Below are positions 1-7,796 of a stretch of 64,000 nt of DNA, one piece after another. The DNA is from Nitrospira defluvii (GTDB lineage Bacteria > Nitrospirota > Nitrospiria > Nitrospirales > Nitrospiraceae). The position numbers and the translations under genes were made by a program. The stretch's first letter is position 1, and every line of letters begins with the position of its first letter. The DNA lies in assembly GCF_905220995.1 (NCBI RefSeq), contig NZ_CAJNBJ010000016.1:496001-560000 (forward strand), read 5' to 3'. The notes beneath the pieces were generated by a model that was not told where the DNA came from, ran no database searches, and saw only the letters and a program-made list of their open reading frames with translations.

Positions 1-175
1 GCCCAAGCTGATCCCGCGTGAGCAACGCCGCGTCATTCCGCACGCGATGATTGAAGTCGCCGACGACATAGACGGCCTTCGCCTGCGGAGCCCACACGCG
101 AAAGGTCGCGCCGCCGGCCACGAGGTTGGCACCCATCGGTGTGTCGGTATGGATGTGTGCGAGTGAGGCGGGCAT
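1..175 (-). CDS. glgB: 1,4-alpha-glucan branching enzyme, N-terminal part (runs off left edge)
   Basis: About 58 N-terminal codons are visible; the rest lies left of the window. The translation has the CBM48/E-set pattern that opens glycogen branching enzymes and maltooligosyl-trehalose trehalohydrolases: MGANLVAGGATF, then RVWAPQAKAV and YVVGDFN. The family makes alpha-1,6 branches in glycogen in the cytoplasm. ATG at 175 is taken as start; the frame stays open upstream to a stop near 214 with GTG options, so a slightly longer N-terminus is possible. Branching enzyme is preferred over trehalohydrolase because of the GDFN motif, but the catalytic barrel is not visible. Confidence 0.75.
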   Translation of the reverse strand, partial: MPASLAHIHTDTPMGANLVAGGATFRVWAPQAKAVYVVGDFNHRVRNDAALLTRDQLG

Positions 176-264
176 AGGCACCTTCGAAGCAGCAGTCACA
201 GTGACAGGCGCATCCTATCGAATGCCGCTGCACCGAACAAGAGAGACGCGACAGAACCTACCCC

Positions 265-804
265 TCACCTTGGGCGAGCGGCACGAATCAGCGCCACGAT
301 CCGATCCGCGGCGACGTCAGACGAGGTGACCGTCGTATCGATAGCCAACGCCGGCGAGGCGGGTGGTTCATACGTCTCCTGCAGCCCGGGGACGGTGGAC
401 GACCCGCCTTCCAACCCTCGCCTGTACGTCCCCTTCTTGTCGCGCTGCATGCAGACTTCCAGCGGACACTCGATGGAAACTTCCAACAAGCCGGGAATCA
501 ACGTGCGTGCAAATTCCCGATAGGCCCGACGGCTCGCGGTGGCATCGAAGATCACATTGACCCCATGGGCCAGAAGTCTGGCCCCCATAAACCCCAAGGC
601 CCGATAAAACAGATCCCGCTCCTCGCGCGAGTAGCTGGCCTCCGGCGTCAACACCCGACGGAGGGCATCGGACTCCAGCACCTCCACGGTCATGCCCAGG
701 GCCGAAAGTTTGGGGAGCAGCCGCTCGACGATCGAGCTTTTCCCCGAGGCCGGGAGCCCTGTAAGCCAGATGGCGAAGGGGGCGCGGGTCATCACAGCAC
801 TCAT
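265..804 (-). CDS. Adenylylsulfate kinase-like P-loop kinase (CysC family)
   Basis: 179 residues, the usual length of a stand-alone APS kinase, which phosphorylates adenylylsulfate to PAPS. The Walker A loop GLPASGKSS is at residues 16-24. Further family blocks are GVNVIFDAT, ECPLEVCMQRDKKG and a C-terminal YEPPASPALAIDT stretch. The usual DGD-x-x-R substrate motif appears as ESDALRR, so specificity may have drifted. Start ATG 804 overlaps the stop of the upstream kinase gene by four bases (ATGA), so the two are translationally coupled. No ATP sulfurylase is nearby; a role with its APH-fold partner rather than in sulfate assimilation is an inference. Confidence 0.8.
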   Translation of the reverse strand: MSAVMTRAPFAIWLTGLPASGKSSIVERLLPKLSALGMTVEVLESDALRRVLTPEASYSREERDLFYRALGFMGARLLAHGVNVIFDATASRRAYREFARTLIPGLLEVSIECPLEVCMQRDKKGTYRRGLEGGSSTVPGLQETYEPPASPALAIDTTVTSSDVAADRIVALIRAARPR

Positions 805-1886
805 TCGCAATAACGATTGATATCCGCCGGGTCGAAGCGCGATGTCGCCAACACATTCTCGATGAACCGGAAAATCTTCCGCCGCACGGTCACGGTGAGT
901 TTCGGGTACCAGAGTGGGCTGGCCAACACCAGCCCTCGAAACGCGAAGAATGGGGCCGTCGTCTCCAGGACGCCCTGGTCGCGACTCTCCATAAGATAAC
1001 GATCCCAGAAGGAACGGAAGACGACTTCCAGCGCTCCCTTCAGCGAGCCATGCCGGCAAAGCGAAAAAAACAGATAATTGATCGACATCGACGTGACGTC
1101 GTCGGCCGGTTCGCCCCATTCCCCGCGCGAACGGTCCAGCACTGAAAAGTCGGCGCCACGGCGAAACAACACATTCCAAGGATGAAAATCGCCGTGCACC
1201 TGTGACAGCCTGGCATGCTTGCCACGCAGCCGCCACCGCCAGACATTGCAGGCCACTTCTATCCGCTGCAGCAACTCCTCTGTGATAAACGCAAACCGAT
1301 CCGGGTAACTGTCCGTCAGCCCCATGATGCATTCGCCGTGGCCCAGCAACTCCCGCAGTCGCCGCCGGTACAACTGCGGGTCCTTGTGTTTCTTGCGGTG
1401 AATCGTCGCCAAGTACCCGGCCAGGGCCTCCGTCCGTTTCCGGTCGAGGGCGGTGGGCCTCTTCGCTCCCGCAAGCCGTTCCAGATCCTTGTGATAGGTC
1501 TCACCATCCGACCATTGGGTCAGCAAGAAAAACTCTTTGGCCTTGGCCACGGACATCAACTCGCCGTCTTCCGTAAACGCGCCCACATCCAAGGCGGCGA
1601 TGTGCCTGGGGAGGCGACCGTAGCAGTCATAGTCCCACAGCATGGCCTGCGCCCGGTCGGCCGGATGCTCATGACCGAACGGACCGGGACTCATCGTGCC
1701 CAGCACCACCCGGCGGGTCTGGTCCCCCTGGCAGAACGTCAACCGGACCGGCGCGCCATAGCCATACTGCTTATGGCGCGCCCCACTCGTTTCTTTTCCG
1801 ATCGGTCCATAGGCAAGCAATTCGGCACTCGGACCGAACCGAGTTTTGAGATAGGCCTCCAGGGCAGACTTTCTTAACACCGGCAT
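801..1886 (-). CDS. Aminoglycoside phosphotransferase (APH)-fold kinase
   Basis: 361 residues. The catalytic loop HGDFHPWN is at residues 231-238, followed about 20 residues later by LDRSRGEWGEPADD, which matches the metal-binding segment of the APH/choline-kinase family. Such proteins phosphorylate small hydroxylated molecules in the cytosol; the substrate here is unknown and antibiotic resistance should not be assumed. It is the first gene of a coupled pair with the CysC-like kinase. A purine-rich GGAG/AGGG stretch precedes ATG 1886. The N-terminal ATP-binding half is less typical of the family. Confidence 0.8.
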   Translation of the reverse strand: MPVLRKSALEAYLKTRFGPSAELLAYGPIGKETSGARHKQYGYGAPVRLTFCQGDQTRRVVLGTMSPGPFGHEHPADRAQAMLWDYDCYGRLPRHIAALDVGAFTEDGELMSVAKAKEFFLLTQWSDGETYHKDLERLAGAKRPTALDRKRTEALAGYLATIHRKKHKDPQLYRRRLRELLGHGECIMGLTDSYPDRFAFITEELLQRIEVACNVWRWRLRGKHARLSQVHGDFHPWNVLFRRGADFSVLDRSRGEWGEPADDVTSMSINYLFFSLCRHGSLKGALEVVFRSFWDRYLMESRDQGVLETTAPFFAFRGLVLASPLWYPKLTVTVRRKIFRFIENVLATSRFDPADINRYCE

Positions 1887-2103
1887 GCCCTGGCTCCACG
1901 CAAAACATGTTCCAGAAAACGCCCGCTTAGACGAGTGATTTCCCCATGCACTGGCGCATTGAGCTTCAGCCAGGCCATAGCCACTGAGGAATTTTGCGCC
2001 AGTCTCGGCCCCTGTTGAGTCCGGCCGAGTTCCAGATGCTCGGCAAATGCCTCACTTTCAGCCGATTCATCGGCATGCGCCTACCGGCAGCCTGCCATGG
2101 GGA

Positions 2104-2119
2104 AGGCATGTGCTTTGCT
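2104..2119 (+). promoter_or_regulatory. Candidate sigma-54 (-24/-12) promoter
   Basis: AGGCATGTGCTTTGCT has the invariant GG and GC with ten bases between them, and the TTGCT half of the sigma-54 consensus. It lies about 50 bp before the hibernation-factor start codon on the right strand. Only one base of the extended consensus (first T) is off. A short match can occur by chance, so this is tentative. Confidence 0.35.
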
Positions 2120-2167
2120 GAGACAGGGCGTGGAGAGTACCCTGATCTGAGACGAGAGGAGGAACGC

Positions 2168-2713
2168 ATGAACCTAGAAGTCGAGGCCCGCAACATCGCC
2201 ATGACCCCGCGGTGGAAAACCGAAATCGAAGAGCGAATGGCCGCCCTGCAACGTGGCCATGACGATATCATCCACGGGCGCGTCACGCTGACGAAAAACC
2301 GCCATCACAAGAAGCTGGACAATGTCGCCGAGGCGCTCGTGCTCGTCACGGTGCCGACCCGGCAGACCCTCACCTCCCGCAAGGAAGACAAGACCTTCGA
2401 AGAGGCGATCCGGGCCGCCTTCGATGCGGTAGCCATCGAGCTGCGGAAATATCGTGAAAAACGCGCTGACAAAGTTGCGCGGATCGAACCGCTGCCGCAA
2501 CTCCGTGGCGTGGTGAGCAAAGTCTTCCCGAACCAGGGGTACGGCTTCATCCTGAAAGACGGAGGCGGGGAAGTCTATTTCCACAAGAATGCGCTGAAAG
2601 GCCTCTCCTTCGACGAGGTGCAAGATGGCCTGGAAGTGCTCTTCGAGAGCGAACCCGGTGAGAAGGGCCTGCATGCCACCATCGTACAAGCGCCTCACCT
2701 CCTGAAACCGTAG
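2168..2713 (+). CDS. Ribosome hibernation factor (HPF/RaiA) with C-terminal cold-shock domain
   Basis: 181 residues. Residues 1 to about 105 have the HPF/RaiA (sigma-54 modulation) pattern, starting MNLEVEARNIAMTP and including DNVAEALVLVTVP. Residues about 113-172 are cold-shock-like: GVVSKVFPNQGYGFI, then GEVYFHKNAL, i.e. the RNP1/RNP2 surfaces. The HPF part would bind the 30S decoding region and idle ribosomes; the CSD part would add RNA binding. The start is set by a strong AGAGGAGGAACGC ribosome site directly before ATG 2168. It is followed after 12 bp by the Lon-like protease, so ribosome parking and proteolysis are probably co-transcribed. Confidence 0.85.
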   Translation: MNLEVEARNIAMTPRWKTEIEERMAALQRGHDDIIHGRVTLTKNRHHKKLDNVAEALVLVTVPTRQTLTSRKEDKTFEEAIRAAFDAVAIELRKYREKRADKVARIEPLPQLRGVVSKVFPNQGYGFILKDGGGEVYFHKNALKGLSFDEVQDGLEVLFESEPGEKGLHATIVQAPHLLKP

Positions 2714-2725
2714 GAGCGGGAACCG

Positions 2726-5137
2726 ATGTTGGACAAACACAAGCTTCCCGCGAGTCTGCTGGCCCCGAATGTCGATCCCAGTCGCTTGGGATTCGAGGAT
2801 ACGAGTGAGATCGAACCGCTGGAGGACACCATCGGACAGGAGCGGGCTGTCGAGGCCTTGGAGTTCGGCCTGCAGATGACTAGTTCCGGGTTCAACATTT
2901 TTGTCTCCGGACCGGTGGGAACCGGTAAGGGCACACTGGTGAGGCAGATGGTGAAACGTCTGGCCCAGACCGCGCCGCCGCCGTCCGACTGGTGTTATGT
3001 CCACAACTTTCACGATGCCTCACGCCCCACCTGCCTGTCGTTTCCCGCGGGACAGGGGGCCGCGTTCAAACGCGAGATGGGCGCGTTCATCGATGGGCTC
3101 CGCCGCGATATTCCCGCCGCCTTTGAAGGGAAGAAATACCTCGACGCGAAAGCCAAAATCATCGAGGACACGGAAGGAAAAAAAAAGGCCCTCTTTCACG
3201 AACTCACGACCCTCTGCCATCAACGTGGGTTCGGATTCGAAGAGACGCCGGTGGGCTTCGGGCTCGTCCCGCTCAAAGACGACCGCCCGATGAACGAGAA
3301 GGAAATGGAGGCACTGTCCGAACAGGCTCAACAGGAACTGACCGAGCGGCGGCAATCGCTGGAAAGCGACATGCGGGAATTTCACGTTCGCATGCACACG
3401 CTCGAACGGGAGGCCGAGCAGGCTCTGCACCATCTCGACCATCAAATCGTCGCCAACGTCATGAAAGGCGCCTACGAAACGCTGCTGCACACGTACCAAC
3501 GTCTCCAGCCGGTGACGACGTATCTCCAATGCGTCCACCACGATATCATTCACCAGTACAAAGATTTCCTGCCGCATAGCGCACCGATGCTGCCGATCCC
3601 CGGATTGGAGCAAGCACGGCGTCCGGACATGACACGATTCGCCGTCAACCTGATCGTGGCCCGTGATGCCTCCGCCGGCGCGCCCGTGGTCGACGAATCG
3701 CATCCGACCTATAGTAACCTCATCGGGAAGATTGAGCGGCGCGCCCACCTAGGCGTGATGTATACCGACTTCACCGAGATCCGTGCCGGCGCGATGCTCC
3801 AGGCCAACGGCGGCTACCTGATCCTGCAAGCCCTGGATCTGCTCCGCCAACCGTTTTCCTGGGAGGCGCTCAAGCGGGTCATCAAAACCGGCGCGGTCAC
3901 CATTGAGGACCCGGCGGAATTTTACGGCTTCGCCACCGCCGGCCTGCGACCTGAGCCGATCCCCGTCTCGGTCAAAGTCATCCTGGTCGGCACCGCCGGC
4001 ATCTACCATCTGCTCCAGGCCTACGAGGAAGACTTCGCCAAGCTGTTCAAGGTGAAGGCCGATTTCGACGTGGAAGTTCCCCATGACGAGCGGCAAGAGC
4101 GGCAGTATGCGCGCTTCGTGGCGAAACTCTGTCGCGAGGAAGCATTGCCGCCCTTCGGCGCCGACGCCGTGGCGGAAGTGATTCGCCAGGGCTTCCGCTT
4201 CGCCGACCGGCATGATCGGTTGTCCCTGCGGTTCAGCCTGGTGAGCGACCTGATCCGCGAAGCCGGCTATTGGGCCAGAAAAGACGGTCACTCCTTCGTG
4301 ACGCGGGCGGACGTGGAATCGGCCCTGGCGCACCAGCGTCGACGTGCCGATCTGCCGGAGCAATGGATTCAGGATGAGATCAAAGAAGGCACGTTGATGG
4401 TCGATCTGCAAGGCGAAGTCGTCGGCCAGGTCAATGGGTTGTCTGTCTACCAACTCGGCGACTATGCCTTCGGCCGCCCGACAAGGATCACCGCCCGCAC
4501 CTACGTCGGGACGAAGGGCGTGATCGACATCCAACGCGAGGTCGAACTGGCCGGGCATATCCACAGCAAGGGCGTCATGACACTGGCCGGATTTCTGGCG
4601 GGAAAATTCGCCGGGCTGCAACCCTTCGCCCTCAGCGCCACCTTGACCTTCGAACAGACCTACTCCGAGGTCGAAGGAGACAGCGCCGCCGTCGCCGAGC
4701 TGACCGCGGTGCTCTCAAGCCTTTCGGCCCTCCCTGTCCGCCAGTCCCTGGCCGTCACCGGCTCGGTGAATCAACTTGGAGAAATTCAGCCCATCGGCGG
4801 CGTGAATGAAAAGATCGAGGGCTTCTTCGAATCCTGCAAACGGCGCGGCCTCACCGGCACGCAGGGTGTGATCATCCCCGCGCGTAACACCAAGCACCTC
4901 GCGCTGAACCGGGAAGTGGTCACAGCGGTGGAAGAGGGGAAATTCGCCGTCTATGGTGTCGACACCATCGAGCAGGCGCTTGAACTCCTCATCGGGGTGC
5001 CCGCCGGAGAACGAGGAGCAGACGGAACCTTCCCGCCCGAGAGCATCTACGGCCGCACCGCCGCACGGCTGGATGAGCTGGCGCAAATCGTCGCCAGCTG
5101 GGGAGAGGCGGAGGAGAGCAACAAGGTCAACGATTAG
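2726..5137 (+). CDS. LonB-type ATP-dependent protease (AAA_32 + Lon_C)
   Basis: 803 residues. Walker A GPVGTGKGTL has its Lys at position 68. The middle holds a long charged insertion (about 140-260) and the AAA core, and the C-terminal third is a Lon protease domain. The catalytic dyad is visible as EGDSAAVAEL (Ser653) and GGVNEKIEGF (Lys696), 43 residues apart as in Lon. No classical Lon substrate-binding N-domain is present, placing it in the soluble AAA_32/LonB-like branch. It would unfold and degrade cytoplasmic proteins. Downstream of the hibernation factor with 12 bp spacing. Confidence 0.9.
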   Translation: MLDKHKLPASLLAPNVDPSRLGFEDTSEIEPLEDTIGQERAVEALEFGLQMTSSGFNIFVSGPVGTGKGTLVRQMVKRLAQTAPPPSDWCYVHNFHDASRPTCLSFPAGQGAAFKREMGAFIDGLRRDIPAAFEGKKYLDAKAKIIEDTEGKKKALFHELTTLCHQRGFGFEETPVGFGLVPLKDDRPMNEKEMEALSEQAQQELTERRQSLESDMREFHVRMHTLEREAEQALHHLDHQIVANVMKGAYETLLHTYQRLQPVTTYLQCVHHDIIHQYKDFLPHSAPMLPIPGLEQARRPDMTRFAVNLIVARDASAGAPVVDESHPTYSNLIGKIERRAHLGVMYTDFTEIRAGAMLQANGGYLILQALDLLRQPFSWEALKRVIKTGAVTIEDPAEFYGFATAGLRPEPIPVSVKVILVGTAGIYHLLQAYEEDFAKLFKVKADFDVEVPHDERQERQYARFVAKLCREEALPPFGADAVAEVIRQGFRFADRHDRLSLRFSLVSDLIREAGYWARKDGHSFVTRADVESALAHQRRRADLPEQWIQDEIKEGTLMVDLQGEVVGQVNGLSVYQLGDYAFGRPTRITARTYVGTKGVIDIQREVELAGHIHSKGVMTLAGFLAGKFAGLQPFALSATLTFEQTYSEVEGDSAAVAELTAVLSSLSALPVRQSLAVTGSVNQLGEIQPIGGVNEKIEGFFESCKRRGLTGTQGVIIPARNTKHLALNREVVTAVEEGKFAVYGVDTIEQALELLIGVPAGERGADGTFPPESIYGRTAARLDELAQIVASWGEAEESNKVND

Positions 5138-5221
5138 CAGGTGCGCCAGCGGCGTATCGGCGAGGGCATCAGCCCCCTGCCTCGATCGCCGATGAGGGAG
5201 CACGTATCACACGAGGTGCCC

Positions 5222-5386
5222 ATGCCCATGTATGACTATACCTGTCTGGAGTGCGGGAAAGAGTCGCTCATCGTGGTGACGTTGAAGCAACACGAGAAAG
5301 GCGAGGTGCAATGTCCGGCCTGCGGCAGCACCAAGTTACAGCAGCATTTCTCGTCCTTCATCGCCCACACGACGAAAAAAAGCTGA
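5222..5386 (+). CDS. FmdB-family zinc ribbon protein
   Basis: 54 residues beginning MPMYDYTCLECGK, with the second pair CPACGS, the two Cys-X2-Cys knuckles of the FmdB/CxxC zinc ribbon. The family is widespread, often described as a putative regulatory protein, with no settled biochemical role. A GAGGTGCCC site precedes ATG 5222. It lies 85 bp after the protease and 16 bp before a cytochrome gene on the same strand. Confidence 0.85.
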   Translation: MPMYDYTCLECGKESLIVVTLKQHEKGEVQCPACGSTKLQQHFSSFIAHTTKKS

Positions 5387-5401
5387 GGATCGGAGAGTCC
5401 T

Positions 5402-5785
5402 ATGCCTCGCTTCACGACCAGTCACATTCGCGCGCTCCTTCTTGCCGTCGCCCTCGTTGCGGCCCTCGCAGCGCTCCCCTCCCCCACGCCCGCGCAAGAC
5501 TTTCCTCCGGACGTCGTCAGAGGGAAAGCTGTCTATCAGCGTCACTGCCTCAGCTGTCATGGCGCTGGCGGATGGGGTGACGGCCCCGATGCCGCCGCCT
5601 TGAGGGTCCCGCCGGCCAACTTCCACCGATTCAAATCCTTCCTCAAATCGGACGAGGAGCTGCTCCGAACTATCGAGCACGGCATTGTGTTCAGCCCGAT
5701 GCATTCGTGGCAGGGACAATTGAGCGAGACCGAGAGGCAGGACGCACTCGCCTATATCCGGCTGCTGGTGCAGCAAGGACGATAA
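5402..5785 (+). CDS. Periplasmic monohaem cytochrome c
   Basis: 127 residues. A signal peptide covers roughly residues 1-31 (Arg near the start, Ala/Leu core, ending PTPAQD). The single haem site is CLSCH with Cys49 and His53, followed by GAGGWGDGP. The likely axial Met lies in VFSPMHSW, followed by a C-terminal helix DALAYIRLL, as in class I cytochromes of the cytochrome_C/CccA type. Role: electron carrier in the periplasm; partner unknown. Preceded by a GGAGAGTCCT ribosome site. Confidence 0.9.
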   Translation: MPRFTTSHIRALLLAVALVAALAALPSPTPAQDFPPDVVRGKAVYQRHCLSCHGAGGWGDGPDAAALRVPPANFHRFKSFLKSDEELLRTIEHGIVFSPMHSWQGQLSETERQDALAYIRLLVQQGR

Positions 5786-5817
5786 GCGTCAGGAGAACCA
5801 GCTCCGCCAGGAGTTCC

Positions 5818-6399
5818 ATGAATTACCTTCGACCAGGCGATGCGTTGCTTGTGGTGGACGTGCAGAACGATTTTTTGCCCGGCGGAACACTCGCGGTGCC
5901 GGAGGGCCAGGAGATCATTCCGGCGCTGCAACGGTACCTCGACGTCTTTGTGGAGGCGAGCGCACCCGTGTTCGCCACACGCGACTGGCATCCGCCCAAC
6001 CACTGTTCCTTCCATGCGCAAGGCGGCCCCTGGCCGGCCCATTGCGTTGCACAGACCCACGGAGCCGAATTTCCGCCATCGCTCCACCTGCCGCCCTCGT
6101 CGATCGTCATCTCAAAAGGCACCGAGCCAAGCCAGGAAGCCTATTCCGGGTTCCAGGGCACATCGCTGCATGATCATCTCCAGGCCGCCGGCATCACCCG
6201 ACTCTTCGTCGGAGGCCTGGCGACGGACTATTGCATCCTCCACACCGTGCACGATGCCCGCCGACTCCACTATATGGTCTATCTGCTCGTCGACGCCGTG
6301 CGGGCCGTGAATGTCCTTCCGGAAGACGGGGCACGCGCCGAAACATCGATGGTAGCAGCCGGAGCGATCCCGCTCCGTTGGGAGCAACTCGTCGCATGA
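5818..6399 (+). CDS. pncA: Nicotinamidase
   Basis: 193 residues of the isochorismatase-like hydrolase fold. The catalytic triad is visible: Asp14 in VVDVQNDF, Lys100 in VISKGTEP and Cys139 in GLATDYCI; metal-ligand residues lie in TRDWHPPNHCSF. It hydrolyses nicotinamide to nicotinate plus ammonia. The stop codon overlaps the start of the nicotinate phosphoribosyltransferase gene (ATGA), so the two consecutive steps of the NAD salvage pathway are translationally coupled. Confidence 0.93.
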   Translation: MNYLRPGDALLVVDVQNDFLPGGTLAVPEGQEIIPALQRYLDVFVEASAPVFATRDWHPPNHCSFHAQGGPWPAHCVAQTHGAEFPPSLHLPPSSIVISKGTEPSQEAYSGFQGTSLHDHLQAAGITRLFVGGLATDYCILHTVHDARRLHYMVYLLVDAVRAVNVLPEDGARAETSMVAAGAIPLRWEQLVA

Positions 6400-7730
6400 A
6401 CACCGCATCCGAAACATTGCTCACCGACCTGTACGAACTCACGATGGCCCAGGCGTACCTCGCCCAGGAGATGACAGGCATCGCCGTCTTCGAATTTTTT
6501 GTTCGCAAGCTGCCGTCTCGCCGGAATTTCTTCATGGCGGCAGGGTTGGAGCAGGTGCTCACCTATCTGGAAACATTTCATTTCGCCGAGCGCGATCTCG
6601 ACTGGCTCGCGCAGACGGGAAATTTCACGCCATCGACACTCGCCGCCCTCCGCGCCATGCGCTTCACCGGCGATGTCCACGCCATGCCGGAAGGCACGGT
6701 GTTTTTCCCGCACGAGCCGATCCTCCGCATTACCGCGCCGCTCCCCCAGGCGCAGCTCGTCGAAACCAGGGTGATGAATCTCCTGAATTTCCAAACCATG
6801 GTCGCCTCCAAAGCCTGCCGCTCCGTGATGGTGGCCGAGGGGAGACCGCTGATCGATTTCGGCCTGCGCCGCTCCCATGGAGCAGAAGCCGGTCTGTTGG
6901 CCGCCCGCGCCAGTTACCTGGCCGGATTCGCCGGCACATCCAACGTCCTGGCCGGAGCACGGTTCGGCATGCCGACCTACGGCACGATGGCGCATGCCTT
7001 TGTGCAGGCCCATCACGACGAAGCGGAGGCGTTCCTCCACATTGCCCAGGCACAACCGCGCAATGTCGTCCTCCTGATCGACACCTACGATACGGAAGCC
7101 GCGGCAGAAAAGGTGGTCGCGCTGGCCACGTCCCTGAAGAATCAGGGCATCTCGATCCACGGCGTGCGTCTCGACAGCGGCGATTTAGCCGACCATGCGC
7201 AGAAGGTCCGGCTGATTCTCGACCGCGGAGGTCTCACGGATACCAAGATCCTGGCCAGCGGAAATCTCGACGAGGAGCGGGTGGAGGCATTGCTGAAGAG
7301 CGGGGCACCGATCGACCGGTTCGCAGTCGGCACGGCCATGACCACCTCCGCCGATGCGCCCTATCTGGACTGTGCCTACAAACTCCAGGAATATGCCGGG
7401 AGACCCTGCCGCAAGCGCTCGGAAGGCAAAGCGACCTGGCCGGGCAGAAAGCAGGTCTATCGCCGGCTGGGACGAGACGGACGACTGGATGGAGACCTCA
7501 TCACCATCGAAGGCGAGACCCGACCAGGGCTGCCTCTCCTGCACCCAGTCATGCAGAATGGACGCCGACTGGCTCCGAGCCCTTCAATTGAGAAGATTCG
7601 CGATCATGCACGATTGGCTTTGGCGGAACTTCCGGATACTCTACGCCGATTGGACCAGGCTGCGCCCTACGACGTCCGGATTGCCGAGGCGCTGGAACAA
7701 TTGGCGCAACAGGTCGACCGACACACATGA
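6396..7730 (+). CDS. pncB: Nicotinate phosphoribosyltransferase
   Basis: 444 residues. It begins TLLTDLYELTMAQAY, a hallmark of the family, with further blocks FFVRKLPSRRNF, MNLLNFQT, DFGLRRSHG and VRLDSGDLA; the His of the RRSHG segment is the likely phosphorylated residue. It converts nicotinate and PRPP to nicotinate mononucleotide. Start ATG 6396 overlaps the nicotinamidase stop; the frame is open further upstream but that extension has no family similarity. Together with the preceding gene this is a compact NAD salvage operon. Confidence 0.93.
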   Translation: MNTASETLLTDLYELTMAQAYLAQEMTGIAVFEFFVRKLPSRRNFFMAAGLEQVLTYLETFHFAERDLDWLAQTGNFTPSTLAALRAMRFTGDVHAMPEGTVFFPHEPILRITAPLPQAQLVETRVMNLLNFQTMVASKACRSVMVAEGRPLIDFGLRRSHGAEAGLLAARASYLAGFAGTSNVLAGARFGMPTYGTMAHAFVQAHHDEAEAFLHIAQAQPRNVVLLIDTYDTEAAAEKVVALATSLKNQGISIHGVRLDSGDLADHAQKVRLILDRGGLTDTKILASGNLDEERVEALLKSGAPIDRFAVGTAMTTSADAPYLDCAYKLQEYAGRPCRKRSEGKATWPGRKQVYRRLGRDGRLDGDLITIEGETRPGLPLLHPVMQNGRRLAPSPSIEKIRDHARLALAELPDTLRRLDQAAPYDVRIAEALEQLAQQVDRHT

Positions 7731-7796
7731 CCCCAGGCGAACAGCCCTGCCGCTCCATCCAGGAACGGCACCGATGCTTGTGAAGGAGGCTCCTTG

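Noticed and set aside
805-1332. N-terminal extension of the CysC-like kinase over the APH gene
   Set aside because: The extension is out of frame with the APH gene and lacks similarity; the ATGA overlap at 801-804 gives a natural start.
3749-4621. Long open frame on the minus strand inside the LonB gene
   Set aside because: It is antisense to a gene with clear Lon motifs and catalytic residues; its own translation has no family pattern and no ribosome site. GC-rich codon bias produces such frames.
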